Shown here piece by piece: positions 1 through 12,513 of a stretch of 64,000 nt of DNA. The DNA is from Eumeta japonica (lineage: Eukaryota; Arthropoda; Insecta; Lepidoptera; Psychidae), in contig BGZK01001233.1 in NCBI GenBank assembly GCA_005406025.1, forward strand, positions 1 to 64,000, given 5' to 3'. A program made the position numbers and the translations under genes. The notes under the pieces are model-generated. The model saw only the letters and a list, made by a program, of their open reading frames with translations. It did not search any database and was not told the origin of the DNA. Numbering within the stretch: the first letter of the stretch is position 1; the number at the start of each line of letters is the position of its first letter.

Positions 1-479
1 CGAAAACAAAATTCTCTATATTCCGTGAACCACAGATGGCGATATTAAGTTATACTTTTAAAATATCATAAAAAATGGAATAAAGTCTACCACCGATAAT
101 GATTTTTTACATATAAATTGGTCTTGATTTATGGTAAAATTTAAATTTAACTGTAAATTTCGCGTTACTTGGATATAACAGGACCGCCTTTCACAGTTTA
201 AGAAGGGATCAAGGTCATTTGCATCTCGTCCCCAGTCACATTTTGTAGTCGTTTTGGATCTATTTTCTTGTTATATAATATGTGGAGAACTCGGAAAGTT
301 TCCCGATATTACACGTTATTAGTTATTATTTTTTTATAACTTTGAAAATAATTTCATCGCGTCGTTTATTGAAACGTATCTCATACGTATATCTAGAGTA
401 GTTTTCAAATTATACATTCTCTAGTCAACTTCAACCGCCTTGTCATATACAGCTAGTGCTGGTGACGAAAACTGATTTC

Positions 480-960
480 CCTTGAGTTAATTTTTTACTT
501 TGAAGAATAAAAAAGTCACAAGGTACCGATTCGAGTTTATCTATAAGCTTGACCGGTGCGTTCTCCAGAAACACCTTGTCGAAGCGAAGCAGAAGTAGTC
601 CACGGAGACAGGTGTTCGGTTGCTTGCTGCTCGTAGCAGTGAAAACTTACGGCAGTCTTTTCATGACGTATCATCCGGTTCAGCATCGTCGCTCCGTCTC
701 ACCGTCTGTCGCCGTCGACTCGCCAAAGAACAAAAGCTTGCGTTCGAAAGTTTGGCTGCATTTCGCGCTCGCATCACTTCGGCAAGCGTTTGTTTATTTG
801 GTACGACCAACTCGGATTTTTTTAAACGAATGTCAGCTCTATCGACGCTTCGTCTCCGGATCATATTCATCGCGTTTAACCACATCGTTAACGCGTCTAC
901 ACGATCCTGCTCGAAATTTAGCTATCGAGTGATTCCGGACCTGCATTAGATTGGGCGGTT
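480..960. other. CpG-rich island with ORFs on both strands
   Basis: Overlapping open frames on both strands (127 and 109 codons plus, 74 minus) reflect base composition; none shows a motif I know. Candidate regulatory element in intron 3. Confidence 0.4.
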
Positions 961-1097
961 CTCAGCGTGTAACTATCCTTCTTATATCTACAGAGCTTCA
1001 CGCATATTTCTCGATCCAGTCTGCAGTATTGCTGTATCTCTTTACATGTTGCTCAATTAGTGTCTTAAATTGAGGTTTTCGCGGTCAGCGCATCTCC

Positions 1098-1138
1098 TTC
1101 CGCCAAAAAGCGACCACTTCCTTTTTTTCCCGCCAAAA
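1098..1138. promoter_or_regulatory. Two E2F-like sites
   Basis: TTCCGCCAAAAA (1098-1109) and TTTCCCGCCAAAA (1126-1138), the latter a full palindromic E2F consensus. Function not shown. Confidence 0.3.
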
Positions 1139-2015
1139 TTACTCGATGTCACTTAAAATCATTTCAGAAGGTCATTTGTCTTTCAAGTGATTCTCCTGGT
1201 TTAATTCGAGATTCAAAATCGTACAAAATCTTCACAGCCTATTTTTTTAGTAGTAGATCTATTTTAAGTGAGACAGAACATTTTAATTTTGCTCGTGAAA
1301 ATTTGAAAAGAAATTCGAATTCGGAATGTGCTTATTTTTATATTAAATAAATGATTTTACAACTCAGTTGAAACTAACCGCTGTTTCTTTGTTAAAAATT
1401 GTTTTCCGTCAAATTCTTTACCGACCGAATTTGTATGTGTATTGAATTTTAAAAGAATCTGCGATCTCTTTGATAATAAAAAAATATTGGCATGTTATTT
1501 AACTTTGGATAAAAACTTCAAGCAATATATTGTGATGTATTTTAGGTCATATTATGTAGTACTTATTATATAAATAAGCGTGGTCGCAGTGCAACATGTT
1601 CCCTGCTCAAATATATAGAATTGATGGAGTTCTTAGGAAATTTAAAAGAGATTAGTTTTTTTTTACCAAATAAAAAGAAAGATGAAGAAAAGGCATTTGA
1701 AAAATAAGGCAAATAACTTAAGCATCCGAGACTTTAGTGAACATACCAATTCTGTAATGGTCGTTAAGAAGCTCCTATTACATTAATTATTTGGAAAGTA
1801 AACTTCCATAATCATTCCAATACAAATCCGAACAAACGGTTTTTTTAATGTCATAGGTTTTTTTTCAGTAGACGTTCCGATTCATTGTTTAACATTTAAA
1901 AAGATAAATTAAGGCAATGAACATGATAGAATTGTAGAAAAAAATGCCATAAATTAATTTCGAAATAGGAAATTTAAATTTTTTCACAAGTCTTCAGAAG
2001 GTCGACGCTGTCGCA

Positions 2016-2600
2016 AAACCAACGACGGGCTGCGATCGTAGCAGATGACACAGTGCTCGTCCCGGGACTTAAACGGATCTTGTATTTCAAACGATTCGGT
2101 GGCTACGTTACACAGCGACTTCGGCAATTGCCGTTCGCTTATTCTCGGTTAGCTATTGAAGTACCCAGGCTAGGGGGCTGGTAGCTCTCGCAGGCCGGCG
2201 TACTCAATAGGACCGATCAAACTTCGTCGTTTAAACTGTTAACCGCATGTAGCTCGCGTTCTAAAAATTTTAGCTTCGATACATAAATATTCGATACTAT
2301 TTCAGTACATAAAATATGTTTGGTTTTTTTTCATCGATTTCCGTTATCGCGACACGTTTAATTCGCCGTGATCGAGGATATATTTTAAGCTATGAGAGTC
2401 GTCGCCGCTATAATCTCTTCGTTTTCGTACGGAATTTCTGCCAAGGTTAACCCTGTCGCAGGTGTAGTTATAGGTGGAAAACCGATTCCGAGGAGACGTA
2501 AACCGGTGGAATTAGTTTTTTCGCCGCAGGGCGCCGCATCCGGCGGCGGGCGCGTCGCCACGGACCGAAGCAATATCCGTTTTGGGCGGTATCAGTTTTG
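2016..2600. other. CpG-rich island in intron 3
   Basis: CpG-rich at 2016-2260 and again at 2390-2600, where both strands are open (87 codons plus, 62 minus). The second part includes AACCGATTCCGAGGAGACG and CGGACCGAAGCAATATCCG. No known protein. Could be a conserved element or an old repeat. Confidence 0.35.
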
Positions 2601-5379
2601 CAGGTACTTCATATTATATTTATGGCGCTTTAAGCCTATCCATCGAGAAATTTAAATTGACACGACGGAATTTGAGCGTGGTCAGTTTTGATATCGTATC
2701 ATTTACTAAACACAGTTTTTTTTTGTAGTCTGTGGTTTGAATGGCGTGTAGGTCAGATTTGCGATATGTTCGGCCTTTTTATTTAAATTTTGTATTATAT
2801 ACGTCATTAATTTATAAAACACTCATTAAAAGACTGTATTTTCGATTTGAGTAGGGCAAGTTGGTTGGATTTTTATAAATACGCCTCACATATTTTTGGG
2901 TGTAAAAATCAAATAAATGATATTTCTCAAGTATTTTTTCCAATGATTGTGTTCTATTTTTCGGAAGATTTTTGGCAAAATAAAACGAAAGAAGAACCAA
3001 TCAAAGAATAAAATTAAATGCTCGACATAATTGAAATAATGTTTCTAAACAATAATCTAACTAAACTAACTTGGTGATTGATTTTAAGATATTAAAAGCT
3101 CGGAATCGTGTTAGGAAGTTAGTGAAATTTTATTATATTTATTAAACGAATTTTTCGAAATAATAAACTATATATTCAATTAATTTTTGCATAGGGGATT
3201 ACGAATAATTTATGTTCCAATAAATGTACTTATTTTACTGATGTAATTAATATACACATTTATTTATGCACTTTTTTATTGCTCTCAATGAGCAATTTTT
3301 GTATAGATATATAAATTTATATTTTAGTAATATCTCTGAACCAGCTCTAACAAATTCGATGTAAATGTGTACTTTACGTGGTCACTGATCTGAATACATT
3401 TGCTTTTTCAAATTTATTCATATAAGATGACTTTCCTGAAATAAAATGAAAAATATTTTTCTTGCGCTATTTTGTCCAATGGGCCTTGGTATATTTTTAA
3501 ACATACAATTGTATCAATGTGTATATTCTATACGATTTTGAACTGATGAATTATTTCGTGTATGCTCTACACATTTTTTGCGGATAGTAAACTAATTGCG
3601 TTGCTATCCAAGATGACGATCATGCAAAAGAAGAAGAAGAGACACACGCAAAAAAAGGGACTCCTGCAAAACTGCAGAAGAGAAGAAACACCGGCAAAGG
3701 AACAGGACGAAAAAGAATAGTTGTCGTAGAAAGCTTTATGAGATACATGTTAAGTTTTAAAAACTTTAAAATCATTTATAGATTTTGTTAATCATAGAGT
3801 CGAAAATGTTTTATCTAGATAATATTAAAAAATTAATATTTCTTCAATAACTTGAATGTATAATCGTTATAACAATGTACTGTAAATAATGAAACATTTT
3901 GAAAAAAAGTTTGATAAGTGTTATTTTAATTTGTGACAATAAATATTTCTTTTAGTAATTTATAAGCACACTTTTATAGCAATCGATCAAACAGAGGGGA
4001 AAAACTACGAAATTTTGGGAAGATATTTTAAACTTCTACAATTCCAATTGCAATTTTATATTTTTTTTTCTCAATGTCTATTTGTTATAGCATATTACTA
4101 TTCACAATGTTATAGGAAATTCGACGCTCTTCAAAATAAGTAAATGTCAGATTTTCTATAAATCTACTCATTCAAAAATTATTGGAGGTTTAGAGTTTAA
4201 TTCGTGATTTTTTGAAATTCTTTGCAATTTCATAACGAAAGTATCAAATTTTTCAAAAAAAGTTACTCGAACTTTTTTAAGAAATTCTAATTTCCTACTA
4301 ACTATTTTACCTAATTTCTCAAAATTCCAGCCAGAATGCTTTTTGTTTTAAATATTTTATATTCATTGTGAAAAAATTAAACTTTCATAAAGAAATTTTA
4401 TAAATATATGGATAAATAAATTTTCTTATTTTTCAATCAAACCATCTTATCAGAAATATAAATGAAGCAAATACTTGCCCTCTATTTCAAGGCACGTACA
4501 AAGGTCGCGCGCTAGTCACACTTCTCTTTACTCTTTCTGTTGATTTTGATATCGATCTATCATTTCTATCTTTCTTTGGTAATTTTTCTTTCTCTTTTTC
4601 GTCCTCGTCAATATATTTTTCATCAGTTCAAAGTCGTATAAAGTATACACATAGATACAATTGTATGTTCAAAAATGCACCGAGGTCTATTGAGACGAAA
4701 TAGCGCATGTGCGTGACGTACCTCATTTGGTAATAAAACCAAATATGATGTCTCAAAAAATACTTCACCAGATGAATTATTTTATAGCTGCTTGGAAATG
4801 ACGGTTAAAAAAAAATTCAAATACTTATGGTCAGTTTATTTCAAAATAATAAATTTCTTAAAAAAAATATTATATCGAGTAAAGTTTATAATTCTAAAAT
4901 GAAATCTTTGAATTGATATAAATTTGTCATAAAAAATTAAAAAAGAACTACCTATATAACTAAAGATTATTATGTTCTGAGTAAATGATCTGAATGAATG
5001 AATGAATTATATAAATTTTTCAGCAACTTATGATTTTTTTAAAGCTGTTACTGTCATTATGTATCTTCTGGCCACCCCTGTCTCGGTTAGTTTTGATAAC
5101 AGCGAAAAAGTAGAGATAATTTTTTATAGAATTTGGTGCTCTACAACTTTTAATTCGAGTTTTTTTTTCTAATCCATACCGTTTTCCCAGAATTAAAAAA
5201 AATAGTTTTTCTTTTTTTTTTCGCTTGTTGGGGACGATTTAAAGAAAAATTTACGCAGTTCGTTTTTACATCTTTCAAAGTAACTATATAAAAAATTCAA
5301 GTTTTTATATGAAATTTCATTATAGATTTAAAGGCCTATTTTCTTGGACTATCTAGTGGGGGCACTAATCGAGTCCAGC

Positions 5380-5850
5380 CCAGTAATCTATGCCGGGCGT
5401 GGTCGGACACGTGCGCCGTTTAAACTGAAAAAAAACGCGGGTACCAACAAAACATTTTCTTATTTCCAATTGTAGAATTCATTTGAGGGCAGAGACAATG
5501 TCGGGGCGCGCGGGAGGATCGGCTAACTTCGTTACGGATCCATTTGATGGGATTGCAATGCCTCGGGGGTTTCGCCGCCCCCCGGCCGCCGCCCGCGCCG
5601 CCGCCCCGGCCCTCCTCCGCCCGAAGGCCCGCGAGCGCCCGCCGCCCGCGCGCCCGTCGAGCCGGCACCACCCCGCCCTTCGCTCTCCGGGTATTTTTAT
5701 ATCGAAATTTCCCCGAGAAGGGCGCTCCGTCGTCTTTAACGTTTACATTCTTACGTAGCGTCGCCCGAACGTTAATAGCCCGTGGCGCGCGCGCGCACGC
5801 GCCGCGCGCGCGCGCCCAGCATACATGCTTTTAGCGGTAGGTATGTAAAA
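5380..5850. other. CpG-rich island in intron 3
   Basis: C-rich plus-strand stretch with alternating CGCG runs (5775-5815). An ATG in good context (GACAATGTCGG, 5497) opens an Ala/Pro/Arg-rich frame that I judge compositional. Confidence 0.35.
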
Positions 5851-6999
5851 GTCTTCTCGGTAATTCGATTTTCGTCGAACCTTTCATTTTCTTACTTGAA
5901 CTTCGTCACTTATTGCCCGAAAGAAAGACGCCGTTGCGACGGTGAATAAAATATCAGTGCTTAAATGTGTACAGACTCCTCGCAGGATCGGCAAAATGTC
6001 AGAGGTGCCCTCTCGGTGACTCGTAGTTCTGTGCGTCATAACGTAAGTTTCGTTACTACTTAGGGGTATCCAGAACAGACAGTTGTTCATGATAAACTCT
6101 TTATTTATCCTGCCTTCCGAAATATTATGAAACTGTATAACTTTTCATATATTTTTAAGCTTTTTTTTTGAAGTGAAACTCCTTTTGGGACGACGTGAAT
6201 TAAACTTTATGAGATGAAAATGTGTAACGAAATAGATATAACTATAAATGTATATACAGGTTTTAAGCTGTGAGGGAATGAGATAGAATGCGTGTATATT
6301 GTGGTTCCTCTATCCTTGGTCTCCTCTTTATGAGATGGTTCGTAGCGGTCTGCGTGCTACTCTACCGTCGTATACGGGCCCGTACACGGACTCTGCATAT
6401 CATGGAGACTAGACTCAATGCTCTACACTATATTCTTAATCTACTCGAAATATATACAAAGAGAGAGACAGAAACTTTGATAGCACATTATTTTATTTTA
6501 AATCGAACAATTTCTATCTTTACTAAAATGTTATTTTTAAGTAATGAAGAAAATCTATTAATCGCATTCTGTCTCTCTTTTTCTTTCTTTTTACCACTTG
6601 CATAGGGTATTAGTGTCATTAAATTAAAATTAACAAGTATACTAAGCTTTCCTTCTATCGCGTGTGAACTCACATTCGATTTTTTTTTAATATTATTTTG
6701 TTACTATTAAATATTCTAACTATACCGTAGGCGTGTTATGTCAAATAAGTAAATCCTCAAACGAAAATATACAAAAAGAGATGGATTTCCAACTATAAAA
6801 ATACACATAGACACGTGCTTCGTCTACTCGTATAATGTAAGTATGTATCTAAAGAGTGTAGTTTGTGTTCGATTTACGGCTTTGATATGAAAAAAAAATA
6901 AAAAAGTATAGATTGATAATAATTTTTTTTGTGTCAAGCTTTTATAAGCCCACTGCCGATGTACAATTGCAATTCTTCTTATTATTTCCCATAGAAGGG

Positions 7000-7240
7000 A
7001 TCGGACCTCCAGTCGCCCCGCTGCGGGTCGAGGGCCGCTAACGACCATCGTCGTTCCGGGACAGATGGCTTAAATTGTTCCCCGAGACACTAAACGAGTG
7101 ATTCAATTTGACTTAAGTCAAATCAAAGTAGCTGAGTTTGCTCGCGGCCAGCACGACTCGGCCCGTTCCGGTTAGAAGGCGACGTCTTCGATGACTCGAT
7201 CGAAATGAAGCGTCGCTCGCGTCGATGAGCGGACGAGTCT
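7000..7240. other. CpG-rich block with an 18-bp palindrome
   Basis: Contains GGGCCGCTAACGACC (shared with 30555-30569) and the perfect palindrome ATTTGACTTAAGTCAAAT at 7106-7123. No ORF of note. Confidence 0.4.
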
Positions 7241-7426
7241 AAAAGTTAAATTGAAAAAACATTTTTTTTTGACAACTTTTCGTCAATCTCTGTTGACTTG
7301 ATCGATTTCAACGAGTTTGGTAACGTTCGGCGTATCTTTTTAAGAGCATAAATGTTTTTTTGTTATAAAAATCGAGAAACCGAAAACGAAAAACCCAGCT
7401 CTGAACACCCATACACGCCCATACAC

Positions 7427-7430
<4 letters not shown>

Positions 7431-7470
<40 letters not shown>
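7431..7470. repeat. CA microsatellite
   Basis: About 20 CA units, the last few interrupted by CGCA. It explains the Cys/Val and His/Thr frames seen on the two strands. Confidence 0.95.
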
Positions 7471-8531
7471 CCCCACACGCATAGAGACTATAGACATCTC
7501 TCTTCTTAACGGGATTATGAGTGTGGTAAATATGACTCATAAAATTTTATTATCACAAATCATTTCGGTCACGTTCGCCCAAACGATTTCTATTTTTTCT
7601 TTCGTTCAATATTCATTTACAACAACTACCAAATTTTTCATAATTCCTCCTACCATATGTATTTTTACACCCTTATAAGAAATAAAACCGGTCAATCGGA
7701 TCGCATATCCATGATTTTCTATTGCCACACAATGTATTTCTTTTATTTTTCACCAAAATATAAATGATGCGTTTTTTATTCGTTCACGTTTGTTACTGAT
7801 TCGCTCTTGGCTGGTTTGTTTATTATTTGCTGTCTAACTTTAGAGTTTGCACTGTAATCGCTTCAAGTTTCTTACCATTCTTATGACAGATAGAAAAACA
7901 GAAAACAAATAGGTTATTAAATATGCTTCTTGTGTGTTGTATTAAGAGGAAACTCCTAATTTTATTTTGATTTGTTTTATTATCTATGTGGAGATATGCC
8001 ATAAAAAGACATTTTACAAGAACATTTTATCTGGCCACTTATTATATTCAGACGATACGATCCTTTGAAGGTAGGACAGATGGACAAAGAGACGGCGTAG
8101 GCTATAGTAATAGGGACCCTGTTGGCATAACACTGACTATGGAAAACTTTCATTTCTAAAAAAAATATTTCTTATTATATTTCTAAAAAAAAACTTATTA
8201 GAACTTATTAGAACATACAATAAACGCAATTTATATACGCGGTGCGCATGCGATAGTGCTTGTACCCGCTCTTCATTCGTGCTGCGTCTGCATCTTGGGA
8301 CTTGCGAGTGAAATCAGCCGAAATATAATAGTTAATGCTTAAATTTATTAAGCTCACATATTTATGAATGTGTGCGTGTGAATTAATTTCGCAATAGTCT
8401 TTATTTAAAAGCGTTGAATTTAGTAGAAATATACAGAGAGGTAGGTCTAGTAATCTATTTGATATGGTATGCGAAGTATGGTCAAAATTACACTTGTACT
8501 TGAAGAAAACTTTAAATTCGTGTAGATATAC

Positions 8532-8532
<1 letters not shown>

Positions 8533-8574
<42 letters not shown>
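8533..8574. repeat. TA microsatellite
   Basis: About 21 uninterrupted TA units. Confidence 0.95.
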
Positions 8575-8581
<7 letters not shown>

Positions 8582-8749
8582 GAATTTCCGTCAACATATA
8601 ATAGAGATTTTTTAATGAGATAGTGTATATTATCTTTTAATAATCTCGCATGATCGATAGCCTCTTTTATAATAAAACCTCTAAAAGTCTACAAAGACCA
8701 TTGTAAAATACCCAAGTACCTAGTATAGTTAGGGCGCATACCTACGCAA

Positions 8750-9080
8750 AACAAATTAGTCCACCCCGGGGGATAAATCGATAAGCGCCGGGGGATTGTG
8801 CAATTTTAAAAAACCAAGATAAGGATCGGCCATTTCGTATTCACACAGTGGAGACTGCGACGACAGATGGCGCTTTAATCCAATACGCCGCCGGCCCACG
8901 TTCCAAATTGTATTACCCGAGCGTTCGCGCATCATTGATATTTCGACAATTCGCCAAGAGAAACGACTGACTGACCCCCCCTCGCCGCGCCGACGTCCGC
9001 CCGCTCGCCCCCCGCCCCTGTATCGTGCCTCGCGGTGAAATTTTCCCGTGCAAAATCGACTACGCGATTTCGCCCCGGCG
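8750..9080. other. CpG-rich island with a CTCF-like motif
   Basis: Includes CAGATGGCGCT (8864-8874), close to the insect CTCF core, and a C-rich run (8970-9030). No coding frame recognised. Candidate regulatory element. Confidence 0.4.
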
Positions 9081-10697
9081 ATGGACTTTTTTCCGTGATG
9101 ATGTTTTACGGCCGTCTGCCTGCTGAAACGTCATTAGTTTTGATCTTGAGATTCGTGAAAAACTTATACCCAGGATCTGATGATACATTATCTCTTATGT
9201 GTTTCAGACACAACTCAAATCTGGGAGAAGGCAACGTCAATATTCGACCTTGAGCTTCTCGTTGCTTATCAGAAATAGTGTTGAATTTTTGATACCTACT
9301 TTGTTGTGAGTACCACTTTTGATAAAAATAGTGATTTGGGCGTAGTGATGTCAAATTCTTTTAATTGAATATAACGAATTTCATTGAATATAACGAATTT
9401 CATGGAATATAATGAAATTTAAAATTCTTTTTATAATGTGAGACTGACGAGCTTTAGGAGTAGGAATTGCCGTAACACTGACTATTGAATAGTTAATTAT
9501 TGTGGAAAAGAAAATTATAGTAATAGAAAATATGAAGTTAGGAAATTTTTAATTTAAAAATTCCAGTAATTGAAATATATATTTTGTACAATAATTTCTT
9601 AAAAGTGAATATTAAATTAAAGCATTATTTTAAAAAGTATCCAATCATATAATATTTAGATAATTTAATAATGTTCTTTAACAATTCATTAATTTTGGTA
9701 ACTATTAAAAGTATTAAGACTTTGACCTTTACTTATAGCAGAGTTTCTTTGACAAATTCTGATTTTGAACATAATTCGTTTCTTCATTTAAAAAATACGT
9801 AAAATTACTTATTTAGTGTAATATTTGTATAAAAGTTAAATGACACATGCATAAATATTGTATTCTGTGCTCGAATCCGCGTCCGAAGACCAACCATAGA
9901 TTAGAAACTCGAACCACATACTGGTGATTTTTTACAAACTTTAATACACTGTTTGATTGAACAATACCGCATTCGATGACGGCGAAACACAACATCTAGA
10001 CGAGTAAGGGCGAATCCAGTCTTCGACGGAGAGGGGTGCGCGCGCGCGAGGTTCGGTCAGGACCGGCTGTAATTCGATTATATAACAGTAAGACAACAAC
10101 GAAGCCCAGGGGGGTCATGACCCCATAGCCATGGCGCGACAGAAGTGTAACTTCTCAAGACGGGTTTAAACAACTGCAAATCGTGAATGGGCAGTCAGCG
10201 AACGATCATTGATTACCGTCATTTTAAAATCTTTCACAAGCCCTTAACATTTATCTAAGCGGATATTCGCAATATACTATTTTAGTTACTTCACTGGTCA
10301 CGTTTCAGATCGTCGTGTCAGAACCTACCTACCTACCAATTAGTTTAAAGTAAACAATTTATCTCAAAGGCGAAGGTCAAAGAAATAAAGTTAAGTGTTT
10401 TCCTTTGATCGGCATTCCGTAGATAGAACAAACAGTTTATCTAATTCAAACGGGATTAATAAAGAGAAGGAAAGAACGTCCGAACACAAACTCGTATTCT
10501 AAGTGAATCCTCGATACGGTCAGCATCATCGAAAACCCTTTTCACGCCATGCTAGCTACTTCGCTAGCATAATTAGCGTGACTTTGGGCTCGTACGAACT
10601 TAAATTGCCACTTTTGATTCCGAGTCTGTCTCAGAATCGGATCTAATATCGACTTTAAATCGTTTATTATTATTTTTATATGTCACGATGACCTGTG

Positions 10698-10726
10698 ATT
10701 CGGCAAAATTTTGAATTTTGCCGAAT
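10698..10726. repeat. 13-bp perfect hairpin
   Basis: ATTCGGCAAAATT, loop TTG, and the exact reverse complement. Confidence 0.8.
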
Positions 10727-11444
10727 TTAAAGCTATTTCTGGATTTTGAGGTAATTACATTGTCAATAAGTCATCGTTTCTCAATAACAAATAGCACAAA
10801 TATAGACTGCAGGTGGTATTAAACAAACAAAATACTGTTTTGTCTATGTGTATCTTGCATTCGTATATTTATTGATTCAAAACTAATATGTGCATCTGTT
10901 CCCTGCAAAGTTATTCCATTGCAAAGCTTTGTTGCCAGGTATTGAAGACTCGTTGATTTAGACCTTATTGACAAGCACTTAAACTACAAGCAACCTGTCG
11001 GCTTGTCTTTATATAGTATTATCTAGATAACTTTGGAGTAACAAGATATTTTCAATTTTAATTTTGATTTAACAATTAATTGTTAATTAATCATAATAGG
11101 TGATAATTAATTGAAATGTAACCAAACACATTAACAAAACAATTTGGAACATCCAAAAGAACACGCCTCAAAACGCTCATTCAAAAACAGAAAAATTGTA
11201 AAAACAAAAAAAAAAAAAAACAAATTATGCTTTAATTTTAGATTTAAATTTCGTGCCGTTTCCTATTTGATTGTGAGGTACAACGCGTGCGCAGTAAGCT
11301 GTAATTATAAATCAGATGATTAATACGACCTACAGACGAGCTCATGACCCTTATGGGATCTCACCAGAATCCAGATCCACAAGTCATGACATTCGCAGTG
11401 ATATATGTACCTAGTATAAAATAATAATCGAATCCATTTCAGTA

Positions 11445-11720
11445 ATGAAAGAATTCAATATAAAACAGCATTACTCAACTAAGCATCCTATGCACTCACT
11501 GACAGGACAAATAAGAAAAGACAAAATCCAGAACCTTATCGCAAATTTGGAAAAAATGCAGCAAATATTTCATAAAGAAGGAATACAAGTTGATAATGTT
11601 GTGAAAGCTAGTTTTATAGTTAGTTCTAAATTGGCAAAATCATTAAAACCATTTGCCGAAGGAGAATTTATTAAGGAGTGTAAGTTAAAAGTTTGCAGTG
11701 TTTTCTGTCCTGAGAAAAAA
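11445..11720 (+). pseudogene. hAT/ZBED-like transposase fragment
   Basis: The frame MKEFNIKQHYSTKH continues through KASFIVSSKLAKSLKPFAEG and EFIKECKLKVCSVFCPEKK. This order (NIKxHY..KH, then a coiled stretch, then AKxxKPFxxGEFIKEC, then CPxKK) is what I know from hAT-derived ZBED/GTF2IRD2-type proteins. The BED zinc finger should lie upstream but only its last part is seen. After CPEKK the frame drifts into non-conserved hydrophobic residues and stops at 11846. A CATTTCAG just before the ATG could be an acceptor, but an isolated transposon piece is simpler. Confidence 0.6.
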
Positions 11721-12405
11721 ATTTTACAATATATAGTATATTGTAATAGATTTACAATATTAACTCAATGGACAAATCTTTCTGATTTGTTATTTATAAA
11801 TTTTGCATTTGCTTTAATTACATTATTTATATATTATGAAACTTAACCTTTTAACTAAGTAAAGAAACTGCAGTTTGTTTTTTGTTTCTAGATATAGTGC
11901 ATTTCTCATCTTATTTTAATTTATATTTCAATTTAATTAATATATGACCCATACAAAACATAAATCCAACAAAAACTCTATAAGTTATTCGGATAATAAA
12001 TACTTTTTAAAATTTTTCATTGTCGATATCTCTTGAATAAATCAACCGATTTTTATGCAGTTTGCAACGATCAACATTGCTTTCCGATGGAAGGGCTACT
12101 TAGCTTATGAAACTTATCACTAGAGTAGTTTAAGAAATATTCTAAAAAAATACTTTTTCAACACGCACACATATAAACACTCGGAAAATGGTCCAAATAG
12201 GTTTCTAGGATTTTTAAACGTCAAGACGTGGTCAAACACTCGATTTTAGAAAATTGGGTTGAACACAGTAACTCTTCAATTTTATGAAAAAAAAAGAACT
12301 GGTAAACGATACAACGACAGCAAAATGAAGTAGAACGTATTTATAGCGATTTGCGAATGCAACAATGCAATGCAATAATGCAATTTAGTGTGCAATGTAC
12401 GTCAC

Positions 12406-12513
12406 CTGTATCCTCGCCTCGTTCAGTTTCGTCGTCCGCGCTAACTCCTCCCGACAATAGATATCCGGATAGTGTGACTTGGCGAATGCTGCTTCTAATT
12501 CGGCTAACTGTTC
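12406..12513 (-). CDS. Prop1/unc-42: Homeobox gene exon 3 (homeodomain residues 11-46)
   Basis: A 108-nt exon, exactly 36 codons in phase 0. The acceptor is a T-run followed by CGGCAG. The donor is CAG then GTGACG. It encodes [20 protein letters not shown] followed by [16 protein letters not shown]: helices 1 and 2 and the start of helix 3 of a paired-like homeodomain. Joined to exon 2 the frame continues without a gap. The break at 46/47, just before the usual VWFQNRR, is a classic intron position of paired-class homeoboxes. The combination [14 protein letters not shown] and [10 protein letters not shown] is, from knowledge of the family, characteristic of UNC-42 of nematodes and its arthropod relatives, which group with vertebrate Prop1. 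These are sequence-specific nuclear transcription factors. Residue 50, which sets DNA specificity, lies in the next exon and is not in the window. Confidence 0.95.

Larger units (their letters stand above)
1..12405 (-). other. Homeobox gene intron 3 (partial, at least 12.4 kb)
   Basis: This runs from the donor of exon 3 to the window edge. I looked on the minus strand for the expected next exon (VWFQNRRAK, with a TGGTT core after an AG) and found no match, so the 3' part of the gene should lie beyond position 1. The intron is AT-rich and carries CpG-rich islands, microsatellites and a hAT-like fragment listed separately. In the remaining parts (1-480, 1150-2015, 2600-5380, 5850-7000, 7680-8530, 9090-10690, 10730-11440, 11850-12405) I see only AT-rich sequence with short homopolymers. 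A purine-rich run at 3625-3720 encodes a 36-codon Lys-rich ORF that I do not recognise. Confidence 0.75.

Noticed and set aside
549..949. Overlapping plus and minus ORFs in the first CpG-rich block
   Set aside because: Open on both strands because of composition, with no recognisable domain and no clear splice context.
7340..7678. ORFs through the CA microsatellite
   Set aside because: Made of translated dinucleotide repeat on each strand.
8208..8597. 129-codon minus ORF
   Set aside because: Starts in the TA microsatellite and has no coding character after it.
8110..9486. TAACACTGACTAT shared by 8128-8140 and 9473-9485
   Set aside because: Short match between repeat-like tails; no larger unit could be defined.
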